Source: Paenirhizobium daejeonense (lineage in GTDB: Bacteria > Pseudomonadota > Alphaproteobacteria > Rhizobiales > Rhizobiaceae). Taken from it: 64,000 nt of DNA. How positions within the stretch are numbered: position 1 is the stretch's first letter; the number at the start of each line of letters is the position of its first letter. Shown piece by piece: positions 1-9,971 of the stretch. The notes under the pieces are model-generated. The model was not told the origin of the DNA. It searched no databases and saw only the letters and a list, made by a program, of their open reading frames with translations. Location of the stretch: contig NZ_JACLAL010000004.1 of NCBI RefSeq assembly GCF_014280875.1, forward strand, positions 310,001-374,000, given 5' to 3'. A program made the translations under genes and the position numbers.

Positions 1-1
1 C

Positions 2-1084
2 ACCCGGTCGGGTTCGCGTAACGGCAAGGATGCCGCAAAGGCTTCTACCGGCAAGGGACGGGACGAACGGCCTCGCGTTACTGACAAACGCCCCCCGCGG
101 GCAGAAGCCGAGGCCACTGCGGCCAAGGTGGCGGTTGAGCCGGCGCGTGCGCTGATCGTTCGCACCGGCGAACGCCCCGCCGAGCGTGTCCCGCTGATCC
201 TCGAATCTCCCGGCGCCGGCGACTTCCACCTGATCGACAGTGGCGAAGGCCTGAAGCTTGAACAGTACGGCCCCTACCGTATCGTTCGCCCCGAGGCGCA
301 GGCGCTCTGGCCCAAGGCGCTGCCGGCGCATGTGTGGGAACGGGCGGATGCCATTTTCACCGGGGATACCGATGAAGACGGCATGGGCCGCTGGCGCTTC
401 CCCCGTGAGGCGCTGGGCGAAACCTGGCCGTTGTCTCTGCTCGGCATCGATTTCCTTGGACGCTTCACCTCCTTCCGTCATGTCGGCGTGTTCCCCGAGC
501 AGATCGCCCACTGGACATGGATGAAGGAGCAGGTCGAACAGGCTGGACGACCGCTCAAGGTGCTGAACCTGTTCGGCTATACCGGCGTTGCTTCTCTGGT
601 TGCCGCATCAGCAGGCGCCGAGGTTACGCATGTCGATGCCTCGAAGAAGGCGATCGGCTGGGCGCGCGAAAATCAGGCGCTGAGCCGTCTGGATAAGGCG
701 CCGATTCGCTGGATCTGCGAGGACGCGATGAAATTCATCCAGCGGGAAGAACGTCGCGGCAGCCGTTATGACATCATCCTGACCGACCCGCCGAAATTCG
801 GCCGGGGTCCCAATGGCGAGGTGTGGCAGCTTTTCGATCACCTGCCGCTGATGCTCGACATCTGCCGGGAACTGCTGTCGCCGAAGGCGGTCGGATTGGT
901 GCTGACGGCCTATTCGATCCGTGCGAGCTTCTACTCGATCCATGAACTGATGCGCGAAACCATGCGCGGCAAGCGCGGCATCGTCGAATCCGGCGAACTG
1001 GTGATCCGCGAAGCCGGTCTTGACGGCAAGACGCCGGGCAGGGCGCTTTCCACCTCACTTTTCAGCCGCTGGGTGCCGAAATGA
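2..1084 (+). CDS. Class I SAM-dependent RNA methyltransferase, 5' end off the window
   Basis: The protein is probably an S-adenosylmethionine-dependent large-subunit rRNA methyltransferase of the RlmI/RlmK-like group. It shows the SAM-binding motif VLNLFGYTGVAS, an acidic residue in THVDAS, and the catalytic-type motif LTDPPKFGRG. The frame is open from base 2 with no stop. The stretch before the in-frame GTG at 128 is rich in Lys, Arg and Ala, like the basic disordered tails these rhizobial proteins carry, so the true start is probably outside the window. From the GTG the product would be 318 residues. Its stop overlaps the next start by 4 bases (ATGA), so the two methyltransferases are probably translationally coupled. 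The exact nucleotide modified cannot be told from sequence. Confidence 0.85.
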   Translation, partial: TRSGSRNGKDAAKASTGKGRDERPRVTDKRPPRAEAEATAAKVAVEPARALIVRTGERPAERVPLILESPGAGDFHLIDSGEGLKLEQYGPYRIVRPEAQALWPKALPAHVWERADAIFTGDTDEDGMGRWRFPREALGETWPLSLLGIDFLGRFTSFRHVGVFPEQIAHWTWMKEQVEQAGRPLKVLNLFGYTGVASLVAASAGAEVTHVDASKKAIGWARENQALSRLDKAPIRWICEDAMKFIQREERRGSRYDIILTDPPKFGRGPNGEVWQLFDHLPLMLDICRELLSPKAVGLVLTAYSIRASFYSIHELMRETMRGKRGIVESGELVIREAGLDGKTPGRALSTSLFSRWVPK

Positions 1085-1941
1085 ACGACGATTTCAGGAA
1101 CGAAGGCGCAAGGCGTGTTGGCCAGGTGAAGGAGATCACCAGCCTTGCCAACCCGATCGTCAAGGATATCAAGGCGCTTGCGCTCAAGAAGGCGCGCGAC
1201 GAAACGAAGACCTTCATGGCCGAAGGCCTGAAGCTCGTGATCGACGCGCTCGAACTCGGCTGGACGATCCGTACGCTGGTCTATTCCAAGGCCGCCAAGG
1301 GCAAGCCGTTGGTCGAGAAGGTTGCCGCCCGCACGGTTGCTTCGGGCGGTCTGGTGCTGGAGGTCTCCGAAAAGGTCATGTCATCGATCACTCGGCGCGA
1401 CAATCCCCAGATGGTAGCGGGCATTTTCGACCAGCGCTGGAAAGCCCTGAAGGATGTGAAGCCGGTCGGTAGCGAAACCTGGGTTGCTCTCGATCGGGTG
1501 CGCGATCCCGGCAATCTCGGAACCATTATCCGCACGGCCGATGCCGCTGGCGCTTCTGGCGTCATGCTGGTCGGCGATTGCACCGATCCGTTTTCGCTGG
1601 AAACGGTGCGGGCGACGATGGGTTCGCTCTTCGCTGTTCCGTTGGTGCGGGCGAGCGCCGCGGATTTCCTGAAATGGAAGGGCACATGCGGCGCGCGCCT
1701 CGTCGCGACCCATCTCGCCGGTTCCGTCGACTATCGCACCATCGATTATCGCAGCAAGCCGGTGATCCTCATGATGGGCAACGAGCAGTCGGGCCTGCCG
1801 GAGGACCTGGCGGGTGCGGCGGACGCTCTGGCGCGCATACCGCAGACCGGGCGCGCAGACTCGCTCAATCTGGCCGTTGCGACCGGCGTCATGCTGTTCG
1901 AGGTACGCCGCCATCTCCTCACCCTCGACGGAAGCCGATGA
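1081..1941 (+). CDS. TrmH/SpoU-family RNA 2'-O-methyltransferase
   Basis: This 286-residue SPOUT methyltransferase probably adds a 2'-O-methyl group to rRNA or tRNA using SAM. The three SpoU motifs are present: motif 1 [13 protein letters not shown] near residue 150, motif 2 MGNEQSGL near residue 225, and motif 3 [14 protein letters not shown] near residue 260. These form the trefoil-knot cofactor site, and the Arg of motif 1 is the usual catalytic residue. The N-terminal 110 residues form a substrate-binding SpoU_sub_bind-like domain. It overlaps both neighbours by 4 bases (ATGA at each end), placing it in one operon with the upstream methyltransferase and lspA. The target base is not identifiable from sequence. 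Confidence 0.9.
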   Translation: MNDDFRNEGARRVGQVKEITSLANPIVKDIKALALKKARDETKTFMAEGLKLVIDALELGWTIRTLVYSKAAKGKPLVEKVAARTVASGGLVLEVSEKVMSSITRRDNPQMVAGIFDQRWKALKDVKPVGSETWVALDRVRDPGNLGTIIRTADAAGASGVMLVGDCTDPFSLETVRATMGSLFAVPLVRASAADFLKWKGTCGARLVATHLAGSVDYRTIDYRSKPVILMMGNEQSGLPEDLAGAADALARIPQTGRADSLNLAVATGVMLFEVRRHLLTLDGSR

Positions 1942-2429
1942 CGACATTTCTGGAAAGACTGACACGGCCGTTCCCGGCCTTCGTGCTGATCGTACTGATG
2001 CTGATCTTCGACCAGGCGATCAAATACGCGGTGGAACTCTATCTGCCACTGAACGAGGCCGTGCATGTCGTGCCGATGCTGGCGCTTTATCGCACCTATA
2101 ATCTCGGTGTTGCCTTCTCCATGCTGTCGGACACGAGCGGCTGGTTCATCGTCACCCTCAGGCTCACTATCGTGATCTTCGTGCTGTGGCTATGGCATCG
2201 CACGGGTCGTGAACATCATCTGGCGCATCTGGGTTTCGCGCTGATTATCGCCGGTGCGCTCGGTAATTTGATCGATCGCTTTCTTTACGGTCATGTTATT
2301 GATTATATACTCTTCTACACACAGACGTGGTCTTTCGCGGTTTTCAACCTTGCAGACAGCCTGATCACCATCGGTGCCGGGTTTATTCTGCTGGATGAGG
2401 TGTTGGCCCACAGACGTTCGAAAGAGTAG
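1938..2429 (+). CDS. lspA: Lipoprotein signal peptidase (signal peptidase II)
   Basis: LspA is the inner-membrane aspartic protease that cleaves the signal peptide of diacylglyceryl-modified prolipoproteins, the second step of lipoprotein maturation. The product is 163 residues, normal for the family, with four predicted membrane segments. Both catalytic Asp motifs are visible: GNLIDR near residue 110 and FNLADS near residue 140. The ATG at 1938 was chosen because it overlaps the preceding stop (ATGA) and gives the canonical short cytoplasmic N-terminus. A much longer in-frame extension inside the methyltransferase gene is not credible. The third maturation enzyme, lnt, lies 23 kb downstream. 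Confidence 0.96.
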   Translation: MTTFLERLTRPFPAFVLIVLMLIFDQAIKYAVELYLPLNEAVHVVPMLALYRTYNLGVAFSMLSDTSGWFIVTLRLTIVIFVLWLWHRTGREHHLAHLGFALIIAGALGNLIDRFLYGHVIDYILFYTQTWSFAVFNLADSLITIGAGFILLDEVLAHRRSKE

Positions 2430-2515
2430 GTTTCGTCGGTGCCGCAAATGGGATACGAAGTGGCGGTGTCGAGATGTGTTTTTGACGAATAGACGCCCGA
2501 GTTGTGTGACGATTC

Positions 2516-2533
2516 CTGTCACTTTCCTGTCGT
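2516..2533 (+). promoter_or_regulatory. PHO box (PhoB site) upstream of olsB
   Basis: Two 7-base direct repeats, CTGTCAC and CTGTCGT, are separated by 4 bases (TTTC). This is the geometry of the PhoB operator (CTGTCAT-N4-CTGTCAT): an 18-base box with an 11-base repeat period. Both halves keep CTGTC; the second has G in place of A at position 6. The site ends 44 bases before the olsB start, and TTTATG at 2544 could serve as the -10, so the box would sit over the -35 as at PhoB-activated promoters. PhoB control is inferred. Confidence 0.72.
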
Positions 2534-2577
2534 ACAGCCGTGGTTTATGACCGCAAGCTTAACCTGGACGAGTCGCG

Positions 2578-3456
2578 ATGAGCATTGAACTTCTGGACCG
2601 AAAGTCCCTGCTTGACGGCGGCTCCGCTTCCGCTGCTCCTGGCCAGTCCGTATCCGAGGGCCTTTACGGCCGCATCGGCTCGCTGGAGACGCGCCTCGCC
2701 CGCAATGAGCGCGAGATCGACGCCGCCCAGGCCGTGCGTTACAGGGTGTTCGTCGAGGAAATGAAGGCTCAGGTTGCTCCGGAGGCGGCCCGACTCCAGC
2801 GTGATATCGATTCCTGGGATGCCGTCTGCGATCACCTTCTGGTGGTCGATCGCGCGATCGAGGGTGATCCGGAAGACCAGATCGTCGGCACTTATCGCCT
2901 GCTGCGCCATGACGTTGCGATGGTGCATGGCGGCTTCTATTCGGACTCGGAATTCGCGATCAGCGAACTGGTTTCCCGTCATCCTGAAAAGCGTTTCATG
3001 GAGCTCGGTCGCTCCTGTGTGCTGCCTGCATATCGCACCAAGCGCACGGTCGAACTGCTCTGGCAGGGCTGCTGGGCCTATGCGCTGCAGCACCGTGCGG
3101 ACGCCATGTTCGGCTGTGGTTCTTTCCCGGGGGTTCACCCGGAAGAGCATGCGCTCGCCTTGTCCTTCCTGCACCACAATACCGGTGTTCGCGGCGAATG
3201 GACGGTTTCGGCAAAGCCCGAGCTTTACCGTGAGATGGACCTGATGCCCGTCGAGGCTATCAATGCACGTAAGGCACTGTCTGCCATGCCGCCGCTGATC
3301 AAGGGCTATCTGCGCCTCGGCGCGATGGTCGGCAACGGCGCGGTCGTGGATCACGCCTTCAACACCACCGATGTGTTGATCGTACTTCCGATCGCCAGCA
3401 TTTCCGGCCGCTATGTGAACTACTACGGCGCTGACGCTGGCCGTTTCTCGAGCTGA
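2578..3456 (+). CDS. olsB: L-ornithine N-alpha-acyltransferase (OlsB-like GNAT)
   Basis: OlsB transfers a 3-hydroxyacyl chain from acyl carrier protein to the alpha-amino group of ornithine, making lyso-ornithine lipid, the first step of ornithine-lipid synthesis. The 292-residue protein matches the OlsB/hemolysin-like GNAT family. After a variable N-terminus it has VRYRVFVEEM near residue 53, VGTYRLLRHD near residue 100, the strongly conserved FMELGRSCVLPAYR near residue 140, and FGCGSFPGVHPE near residue 180. The partner O-acyltransferase (olsA) lies at 19794-20597 in the same window. The PHO box at 2516-2533 suggests induction by phosphate limitation, when rhizobia replace phospholipids with ornithine lipid. 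Confidence 0.9.
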   Translation: MSIELLDRKSLLDGGSASAAPGQSVSEGLYGRIGSLETRLARNEREIDAAQAVRYRVFVEEMKAQVAPEAARLQRDIDSWDAVCDHLLVVDRAIEGDPEDQIVGTYRLLRHDVAMVHGGFYSDSEFAISELVSRHPEKRFMELGRSCVLPAYRTKRTVELLWQGCWAYALQHRADAMFGCGSFPGVHPEEHALALSFLHHNTGVRGEWTVSAKPELYREMDLMPVEAINARKALSAMPPLIKGYLRLGAMVGNGAVVDHAFNTTDVLIVLPIASISGRYVNYYGADAGRFSS

Positions 3457-3462
3457 CGGCCT

Positions 3463-3504
3463 TTCGCCCGCTGGATCCCCCTCCGGGAAATAGCCGCGGG
3501 CGAA
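3463..3504. terminator. Inverted repeat between convergent olsB and small ORF; possible bidirectional terminator
   Basis: TTCGCCCGC (3463-3471) pairs perfectly with GCGGGCGAA (3496-3504) around a 24-base loop that can itself fold (CCC/GGG). It starts 6 bases after the olsB stop and ends 13 bases before the end of the convergent small ORF. It lacks a clear T tract on either strand, so termination is inferred from position and stem strength. Confidence 0.4.
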
Positions 3505-3517
3505 TCCTGTTCACCAA

Positions 3518-3688
3518 TCATTCCGGCGGGATCGCACGAGGATCGAACGGCAGGTCTGCCCTACGGCGCTCGTCCATGGCTGCAATCTGCGGATGGCTGA
3601 GCGGGTCGCGGATCCCCTCCGCACAGAATTCCGATCTCTGTTCCGAACTGCGGAAGAGGTTGAGGAAATTCAAGAATATCTTGAGCAT
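3518..3688 (-). CDS. Small conserved rhizobial hypothetical protein, 56 aa
   Basis: No function is recognised. The 56-residue product starts with a hydrophobic/amphipathic stretch (MLKIFLNFLNLF) and then carries RDPLSHPQIAAM followed by RRADLPFDP. From memory, this DPLSHP...ADLPF pattern is common in small rhizobial proteins, often near DUF1127 genes. The ATG at 3688 was preferred over the in-frame ATG at 3703 because GGGAGG lies 7-8 bases upstream of 3688. It diverges from the LysR gene at 3802 with 113 bases between, the usual layout of a LysR regulator and its target. Confidence 0.55.
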   Translation of the reverse strand: MLKIFLNFLNLFRSSEQRSEFCAEGIRDPLSHPQIAAMDERRRADLPFDPRAIPPE

Positions 3689-3786
3689 ACTTTGGCCTCC
3701 CATTCCCGGCGGATGCTAAAAAATGCGAGATTTCAGCGGTATAATCCCGGATGCAGGCTCCATCCATTGATGTATTCCGCAGAGGT

Positions 3787-3803
3787 ATGTAGATTTTCTA
3801 CAT
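3787..3803. promoter_or_regulatory. Perfect inverted repeat overlapping the LysR gene start
   Basis: ATGTAG-ATTTT-CTACAT is a perfect 6-base inverted repeat with a 5-base centre, ending inside the ATG start codon (3802-3804). Its size suits a LysR-type operator for autorepression, and a TATAAT at 3740-3745 could be the -10 of the regulator gene. The role as operator is inferred from position and symmetry. Confidence 0.4.
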
Positions 3804-4746
3804 GCGCAACCTGAATGTGATCACCCTGAATGGCTTGCGGGCGGTGGAGGCGGTCGCCCGCCTCGGCTCGTTGCAGGCTGCCGCAGATGAACTCGGCGTC
3901 ACCATCGGCGCCGTCAGCCAGCAGGTCATCAAGTGCGAGACACAACTGGGGCGAACCCTTTTCGCAAGGGAGCCGCGCGGTCTCGTGGTGCTGCCGGGCG
4001 GGCGCGATTTCGTGGCGCGCCTGACAGAAGCGTTCGGCGGAATTTCCCGCGCAGTGGAAATAGTGCGCCACGAGCGCGATGACGTCCTGACGATCTCGGT
4101 CGCACCCGTCTTTGCCGCGCGATGGCTCGTGTTCAGGCTGGGCCGCTTTGCCGAGCGTCATCCGGATATCCGCATCCGGCTCGACGCGACCGACCGTCTC
4201 GCCGATCCGAATGTCGGTGATGTCGATCTCTGTATTCGGGTTGGAAGGGGACGCTGGCCGGGCGTGCGGGCCGACCTTCTTTTGCAGCAGCGCGTCTTTC
4301 CCGTCTGTACGCCGGCGCTCGCTGCCGGTCTTGCTTCGCCCGCGGATCTTCTTGATATGCCGTGGGTCGTGGATGCACGCGCTCTGTTTTCACGCGATGT
4401 CTGGCTTGAATGTGCGGGATTGCCCGTCGGTCGGGTGACGGGGCGGCATGTGTTCAACGAGGCGTCGCTCTGTCTTGATGCGGTGATCGCAGGCCAGGGC
4501 GTCATGCTGGCATGGCAGACGCTTGCATCCCATGCGATCCAGAGTGGACAGCTTGTCGTGCCCTTCGGACCCTTCGCCGCAACCGGCGACGGACATTATC
4601 TGGTCACGGCCGAAAACGCGCCCCACGATCCGAAGGTTGAGGCCTTCGGGGCTTGGTTGCGCGAGGCGCTGGCTGCGGACATGGCGGCTCTCGAAGGTTT
4701 CGTCCGGTCGACGGGTATCGATCCGGACGAAAGCGCCAAGGCTTAG
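3802..4746 (+). CDS. LysR-family transcriptional regulator, GcvA-like
   Basis: The 314-residue LysR-type regulator has an N-terminal winged helix-turn-helix (residues about 8-65, with AVARLGSLQAAADELGVT then VSQQVIKCETQLG) and a periplasmic-binding-protein-like effector domain from about residue 95. The motif FAARWLVFRLGRFAERHPDI, found early in the effector domain, is typical of the GcvA subgroup. The effector is unknown. It diverges from the 56-residue gene at 3518-3688, the likely target, and converges on maeB, whose stop it overlaps. The Shine-Dalgarno is poor (GAGG about 16 bases upstream), and a palindrome covers the start codon. Confidence 0.88.
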   Translation: MRNLNVITLNGLRAVEAVARLGSLQAAADELGVTIGAVSQQVIKCETQLGRTLFAREPRGLVVLPGGRDFVARLTEAFGGISRAVEIVRHERDDVLTISVAPVFAARWLVFRLGRFAERHPDIRIRLDATDRLADPNVGDVDLCIRVGRGRWPGVRADLLLQQRVFPVCTPALAAGLASPADLLDMPWVVDARALFSRDVWLECAGLPVGRVTGRHVFNEASLCLDAVIAGQGVMLAWQTLASHAIQSGQLVVPFGPFAATGDGHYLVTAENAPHDPKVEAFGAWLREALAADMAALEGFVRSTGIDPDESAKA

Positions 4747-7025
4747 AGAGCGTTATAGGCCGCCATCATTGCCATGTTGACGATGTCGGTGTCCTTGGCG
4801 CCCATCTGGGTGATCTGGACGGATTTTTCGAGACCCACCAGAAGCGGCCCGATCACGGTGGAACCACCGAGTTCCTGCAGCATCTTGGTGGAAATCGCCG
4901 CGGAGTGGATCGCCGGCATGACGAGCACGTTGGCCGTGCCCGAGAGACGGCAGAACGGATACTGCTCCATGCGGTGGGCGTTGAGCGCGACATCGGCGCC
5001 CATTTCCCCGTCATATTCGAAATCGACCTTGCGCTTGTCGAGGATCTTGACCGCCTCGCGCAGCCGTTCCGAGCGCTCGCCGGTCGGGTGGCCAAAGGTC
5101 GAGTAGGCCAGAAGCGCGACGCGCGGCTCATAGCCGAAGCGATGCGCGACGTGGGCGGCTTCCTCGGCGATATCGGCAAGCTCTTCCGCCGTCGGCATGT
5201 CGTGTACGGCGGTATCGGCCACCAGCACGGTGCGTCCACGCGTCAATGCCAGCGAAACGCCGATCACGCGGTGGCCGGGCTGCGGATCGATGCAACGGCG
5301 GACGTCCTCCAGTGCGGTCGAATAATTGCGGGTGGTGCCGGTAACCATGGCATCGGCATCGCCCAGCGCCACCATGCAGGCGGCGAAGTGGTTACGATCC
5401 GTATTGATGAGACGCTGGCAGTCGCGATGCAGGTAGCCTTTGCGCTGCAGGCGGGAGTAGAGATATTCGGTATAGGCCTCGACGCGCCTAGAGACGCGGG
5501 CGTTGACCAGTTCGATGCCGGGCCGGTCGAGATCGATGCCGGCGCGTTCGGCGGTCGCTCTCAGCGGTTCGTCGCGGCCGAGCAGGATGGCGGTGCCGAG
5601 CCCCTGGTTGGCAAAGGCGATGGCAGCACGCATCACCTGCTCTTCCTCGCCTTCGGCGAAGACCACGCGCTTCGGATTTTCACGAACACGCTCGTAGAGC
5701 TGCTGGGTGGTCGCGGCGATCGGGTCCTTGCGGGCGGAAAGTTCGCGCGCATAGGCATCGAGATCGCTGATTTCCTTGCGTGCCACACCGGTTTCCATCG
5801 CAGCACGGGCAACAGCCACCGGGATGGAGGAGATGAGGCGCGGATCGAAGGGGACCGGAATGATATACTGCGCGCCGAAACGTGGACGCTGGCCCTGATA
5901 GGCTGCGGCAACGTCATCCGGCACGTCCTCGCGGGCAAGTGCCGCAAGCGCCCGGACGGCCGCAATCTTCATGGCGTCGTTGATCGAGGATGCGCGCACG
6001 TCGAGTGCGCCGCGGAAGATGTAGGGGAAGCCGAGCACATTGTTGACCTGGTTCGGATAGTCCGAACGCCCGGTCGCCATGATGGCGTCCTTGCGGATTT
6101 CTGCGACTTCCTCCGGCGTGATTTCCGGATCCGGATTGGCCATCGCGAAGATGATCGGGTTCGGCGCCATCGAGCGGATCATGTCGGCCGAGAACGCACC
6201 CTTCTGGGAAAGGCCGAGCACGACGTCGGCGCCTTCCATGGCTTCCTTCAGCGTACGGCGGTCCGTTTTGACGGCGTGGGCCGATTTCCACTGGTTCATG
6301 CCCTCGGTGCGGCCTTGGTAGATCACGCCCTTGGTGTCGCAGAGAATGACATTTTCGGGATTGAATCCCATGGCCTTGATGAGCTCGATGCAGGCGATCG
6401 CAGCTGCGCCCGCACCGTTGCAGACGAGCTTTGTCGTCTTGAAATCGCGGCCGGTCAGTTCCAGTGCGTTGATGAGGCCGGCGGCGGCGATGATCGCGGT
6501 GCCGTGCTGGTCGTCATGGAAAACCGGGATGTCCATCAGTTCGCGCAGGCGCTGCTCGATGATGAAGCAGTCGGGCGCCTTGATGTCCTCGAGGTTGATG
6601 CCGCCGAAGGAGGGGCCTAGATAGCGCACGCAGTTGATGAACTCCTCGACATCCTGGGTATCGACCTCAAGGTCGATGGAATCGACGTCGGCAAAGCGCT
6701 TGAACAGGACGGACTTGCCTTCCATCACCGGCTTCGAGGCGAGCGCGCCGAGATTGCCGAGGCCAAGGATCGCCGTACCATTGGAAATAACGGCCACCAT
6801 GTTGCCACGGGTGGTGTAATCATAGGCGGTGGCGGGATCGGCGGCGATGGCCTTGACCGGTACTGCGACACCAGGGGAATAGGCGAGCGACAGGTCGCGC
6901 TGCGTAGCCATCGCCTTCGTCGGCGTGATCTCCAGCTTGCCCGGACGTCCCTGTGCGTGGAAATCCAGCGCTTCCTGTTCTGTAACGGAGGTCTTGACGG
7001 CCTTCCCGTGATCCTTGTTCGGCAT
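4743..7025 (-). CDS. maeB: NADP-dependent malic enzyme with C-terminal phosphotransacetylase-like domain
   Basis: This enzyme decarboxylates malate to pyruvate with reduction of NADP. It is of the large bacterial type (760 residues): a malic-enzyme domain (residues about 20-430, with [29 protein letters not shown] and FHDDQHGTA) fused to a phosphotransacetylase-like domain (about 430-760, with [18 protein letters not shown]). In rhizobial Tme/MaeB the latter is regulatory rather than catalytic. The ATG at 7025 has GAGGG a few bases upstream and matches the family N-terminus. An in-frame ATG at 7055 would add 10 residues. It is divergent from mutS, the two starts lying about 115 bases apart, so their promoters share this gap. 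Its stop overlaps the LysR stop. Confidence 0.95.
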   Translation of the reverse strand: MPNKDHGKAVKTSVTEQEALDFHAQGRPGKLEITPTKAMATQRDLSLAYSPGVAVPVKAIAADPATAYDYTTRGNMVAVISNGTAILGLGNLGALASKPVMEGKSVLFKRFADVDSIDLEVDTQDVEEFINCVRYLGPSFGGINLEDIKAPDCFIIEQRLRELMDIPVFHDDQHGTAIIAAAGLINALELTGRDFKTTKLVCNGAGAAAIACIELIKAMGFNPENVILCDTKGVIYQGRTEGMNQWKSAHAVKTDRRTLKEAMEGADVVLGLSQKGAFSADMIRSMAPNPIIFAMANPDPEITPEEVAEIRKDAIMATGRSDYPNQVNNVLGFPYIFRGALDVRASSINDAMKIAAVRALAALAREDVPDDVAAAYQGQRPRFGAQYIIPVPFDPRLISSIPVAVARAAMETGVARKEISDLDAYARELSARKDPIAATTQQLYERVRENPKRVVFAEGEEEQVMRAAIAFANQGLGTAILLGRDEPLRATAERAGIDLDRPGIELVNARVSRRVEAYTEYLYSRLQRKGYLHRDCQRLINTDRNHFAACMVALGDADAMVTGTTRNYSTALEDVRRCIDPQPGHRVIGVSLALTRGRTVLVADTAVHDMPTAEELADIAEEAAHVAHRFGYEPRVALLAYSTFGHPTGERSERLREAVKILDKRKVDFEYDGEMGADVALNAHRMEQYPFCRLSGTANVLVMPAIHSAAISTKMLQELGGSTVIGPLLVGLEKSVQITQMGAKDTDIVNMAMMAAYNAL

Positions 7026-7139
7026 GTTCCCTCTAACCTTGTTGTGGGCAGCCATACGTGCGGCCGTCCTTGGTGGTTGTTTTTGCTCGGCTTAGGTCGT
7101 TAGTGTTGCCCGACATCTTTTTCAAGAAAACTTTGGCCC

Positions 7140-9875
7140 GTGACGATCAATACTGCGCCCGCAAACGAAGTCTTCAATGCCGCCGAGCTTGCCTCAGAGG
7201 AAAGTCGCGCCTCCGCGACTCCGATGATGGAGCAATATATCGAGATCAAGGCGGCCAACCCGGATAGCCTGCTGTTCTACCGGATGGGGGATTTCTACGA
7301 ACTGTTTTTCGAGGACGCCGTGGAGGCATCCCGCGCGCTCGGTATCACGCTTACCAAGCGCGGCCAGCATCTGGGTCACGACATCCCCATGTGCGGGGTA
7401 CCGGTTCATGCCGCCGATGATTACCTGCAGAAGCTGATCGCGCGCGGTTTCCGTGTCGCAGTCTGCGAACAGGTCGAAGACCCGGCGGAAGCCAAGAAGC
7501 GCGGTTCGAAATCCGTCGTGCGTCGTGATGTCGTCCGTCTCGTGACGCCCGGCACGCTGACCGAAGAAAAGCTTCTATCGCCGTCGGAAACGAATTACCT
7601 GATGGCGCTCGCCCGCATCCGAGGCGGCTCGACACCGCTTTTGGCGCTCGCCTGGATCGATATCTCGACCGGCATCTTCCGATTGGCGGAAACGGATGAG
7701 GGCCGTCTTCTTGCCGACATCCTGCGGATCGAGCCGCGCGAGCTGATCGTGCCTGATACGCTTTTCCATGATCCTGAACTGAAGCCGGCCTTCGATGTTC
7801 TCGGGCGCGTGGTCGTGCCGCAGCCGGGTGTCCTGTTCGACAGCGCCACGGCCGAAAACCGCCTTGCCCGTTATTTCGGCGTGGGCACGCTTGATGGCTT
7901 CGGTTCCTTCAGTCGTGCCGAGATTGCCGCGGCTGCCGCGGCCGTTGCCTATGTCGAGAAGACCCAGATTTCCGAACGTCCAGCGCTCGGACTGCCCGAG
8001 CGGCAAAGCGCGTCTTCGACGCTTTTCATCGACCCGGCGACGCGCGCCAATCTGGAACTGGTCAAGACGCTTTCAGGGGATCGCAACGGCTCGCTCCTGA
8101 AGGCAATCGACCGCACAGTGACTGGCGGTGGCGCCCGCCTGCTGGCCGAGCGGCTGATGTCGCCGCTCACCGAACCCGCCGCCATTTCCGCACGTCAGGA
8201 TTCCATCGCCTTCATGCTGAGCGAATCCGCACTGTGCGAACAACTGCATGACGCCCTGAAAAGGGTGCCGGACATGCCGCGCGCACTGTCGCGGCTGGCG
8301 CTCGATCGCGGCGGTCCGCGCGACCTCGGCGCGATCCTCTATGGTCTTGCCTCGGCCCGGGAGGTTGGCGAACGGCTGGCCGGAATGCTTCTGCCGGATG
8401 AACTGGCGGCTGCCGTTGAAGATCTCGCCGCACTTCCGGTGTCCGTCGGTGAGCTTCTTGCATCCATGCTGGCGGACGACCTGCCGCTTCTGAAGCGTGA
8501 CGGCGGTTTTCTGAGGGAAGGGGCTATCCCCGAACTCGACGAGATCAGGGCGTTGAGAGACCAGTCGCGGCGCGTCATCGCAGGTCTGCAGCTTCAATAT
8601 GCCGAGGAGACTGGCATCAAGTCGCTGAAGATCAAGCATAACAATGTGCTTGGATATTTCATCGAGGTCACCGCTGGCAATGCCGGCGCGATGACGGAAG
8701 GCGAGGCCGCCAAGGCCCGCTTCATCCATCGCCAGACGATGGCCAGCGCCATGCGCTTCACCACGACAGAGCTTGCCGATCTGGAAAGCCGCATTGCCAA
8801 TGCCGCCGGGCAGGCGCTCACCATCGAGCTTGAAGCCTTCGACCGCATGCTGGCGGCGGTCGTTGCCGCAGCCGAGCCGATCAAGGCGGCGGCCCGTGCG
8901 CTCGCCATCATCGATGTCGCGGCAGGTCTTGCAACGCTCGCGGAGGAGCAGGGCTATTGCCGCCCGCTGGTCGATGACAGCCGCATGTTTGCGATTGTCG
9001 CCGGCCGCCATCCGGTGGTCGAACAGGCGCTGCGCCGTCAGGCGGCAAGTCCCTTCATCGCTAATGACTGCAACCTTTCGCCCGATGGATCGGATGATAC
9101 CGGCGCAATCTGGCTGCTGACCGGCCCGAATATGGGCGGTAAGTCGACCTTTCTGCGCCAGAACGCGCTGATCGCCATCATGGCCCAGATGGGTTCCTTC
9201 GTGCCGGCGGGATCGGCCCATATCGGCATCGTTGACCGGCTGTTTTCCCGCGTCGGCGCATCCGACGATCTTGCGCGCGGACGTTCGACCTTCATGGTCG
9301 AGATGGTCGAGACGGCGGCGATTCTCAATCAGGCAACCGACCGCTCGCTGGTCATTCTCGATGAAATTGGCCGAGGTACGGCGACTTTCGATGGCTTGTC
9401 CATCGCCTGGGCCGCCGTCGAGCATCTGCATGAGGCGAACCGCTGCCGGTCGCTTTTCGCCACCCATTTCCATGAGCTGACGGTGCTGTCGGAAAAGCTT
9501 TCGAGGCTTTCCAACGTCACCATGCGGGTCAAGGAATGGGACGGCGACGTGATCTTCCTGCATGAGGTAGGTCCCGGTGCGGCCGACCGCTCCTACGGTA
9601 TCCAGGTCGCGCGTCTCGCAGGTCTGCCGGCCTCGGTTGTTGCCCGTGCGCGTGATGTTTTGACACGTCTTGAGGATGCCGACCGCAAGAACCCGGCAAG
9701 TTCGCTGATCGACGATCTGCCGCTGTTCCAGGTCGCCGTGCGCCGTGAGGAAGCGCCGAAATCCGGCCCGTCGAAGGTGGAAGAGGCGTTGAAAACGCTG
9801 GATCTCGACGACATGACGCCGCGGCAGGCGCTTGATGCGCTTTATGATCTCAAGAAACAACTTGGCAAGTCTTGA
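7140..9875 (+). CDS. mutS: DNA mismatch repair protein MutS
   Basis: MutS is the ATPase that recognises base mismatches and small loops and starts methyl-independent or MutL-dependent repair. The product is 911 residues with the normal domain order. The mismatch-binding domain shows MGDFYELF (Phe-X-Glu motif) near residue 50. Connector, core and clamp domains follow. The ATPase has Walker [10 protein letters not shown] near residue 662, Walker [11 protein letters not shown], and THFHELT. The start is GTG, which gives the conserved N-terminal spacing. It reads in the same direction as glnD, 96 bases downstream. Confidence 0.97.
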   Translation: MTINTAPANEVFNAAELASEESRASATPMMEQYIEIKAANPDSLLFYRMGDFYELFFEDAVEASRALGITLTKRGQHLGHDIPMCGVPVHAADDYLQKLIARGFRVAVCEQVEDPAEAKKRGSKSVVRRDVVRLVTPGTLTEEKLLSPSETNYLMALARIRGGSTPLLALAWIDISTGIFRLAETDEGRLLADILRIEPRELIVPDTLFHDPELKPAFDVLGRVVVPQPGVLFDSATAENRLARYFGVGTLDGFGSFSRAEIAAAAAAVAYVEKTQISERPALGLPERQSASSTLFIDPATRANLELVKTLSGDRNGSLLKAIDRTVTGGGARLLAERLMSPLTEPAAISARQDSIAFMLSESALCEQLHDALKRVPDMPRALSRLALDRGGPRDLGAILYGLASAREVGERLAGMLLPDELAAAVEDLAALPVSVGELLASMLADDLPLLKRDGGFLREGAIPELDEIRALRDQSRRVIAGLQLQYAEETGIKSLKIKHNNVLGYFIEVTAGNAGAMTEGEAAKARFIHRQTMASAMRFTTTELADLESRIANAAGQALTIELEAFDRMLAAVVAAAEPIKAAARALAIIDVAAGLATLAEEQGYCRPLVDDSRMFAIVAGRHPVVEQALRRQAASPFIANDCNLSPDGSDDTGAIWLLTGPNMGGKSTFLRQNALIAIMAQMGSFVPAGSAHIGIVDRLFSRVGASDDLARGRSTFMVEMVETAAILNQATDRSLVILDEIGRGTATFDGLSIAWAAVEHLHEANRCRSLFATHFHELTVLSEKLSRLSNVTMRVKEWDGDVIFLHEVGPGAADRSYGIQVARLAGLPASVVARARDVLTRLEDADRKNPASSLIDDLPLFQVAVRREEAPKSGPSKVEEALKTLDLDDMTPRQALDALYDLKKQLGKS

Positions 9876-9971
9876 GCGCTAATATGCTTGTCCGGTGCGC
9901 CGCAAAGGCGCTATAGCGCCTCCCGTCGCCGCCTTGAAAAAGCCGGCAAGCCACGAAAGCCTGCAGCAATA

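Noticed and set aside
4653-6620. Very long open frame (655 codons) antisense to maeB
   Set aside because: High-GC codon bias leaves the opposite frame open. The translation is rich in His, Arg, Gly and Asp without any domain, and maeB on the other strand is intact along this stretch.
8073-9860. 595-codon open frame antisense to mutS
   Set aside because: It is a GC-bias artefact. mutS is continuous with all motifs, and the antisense product has no recognisable domain or ribosome-binding site.
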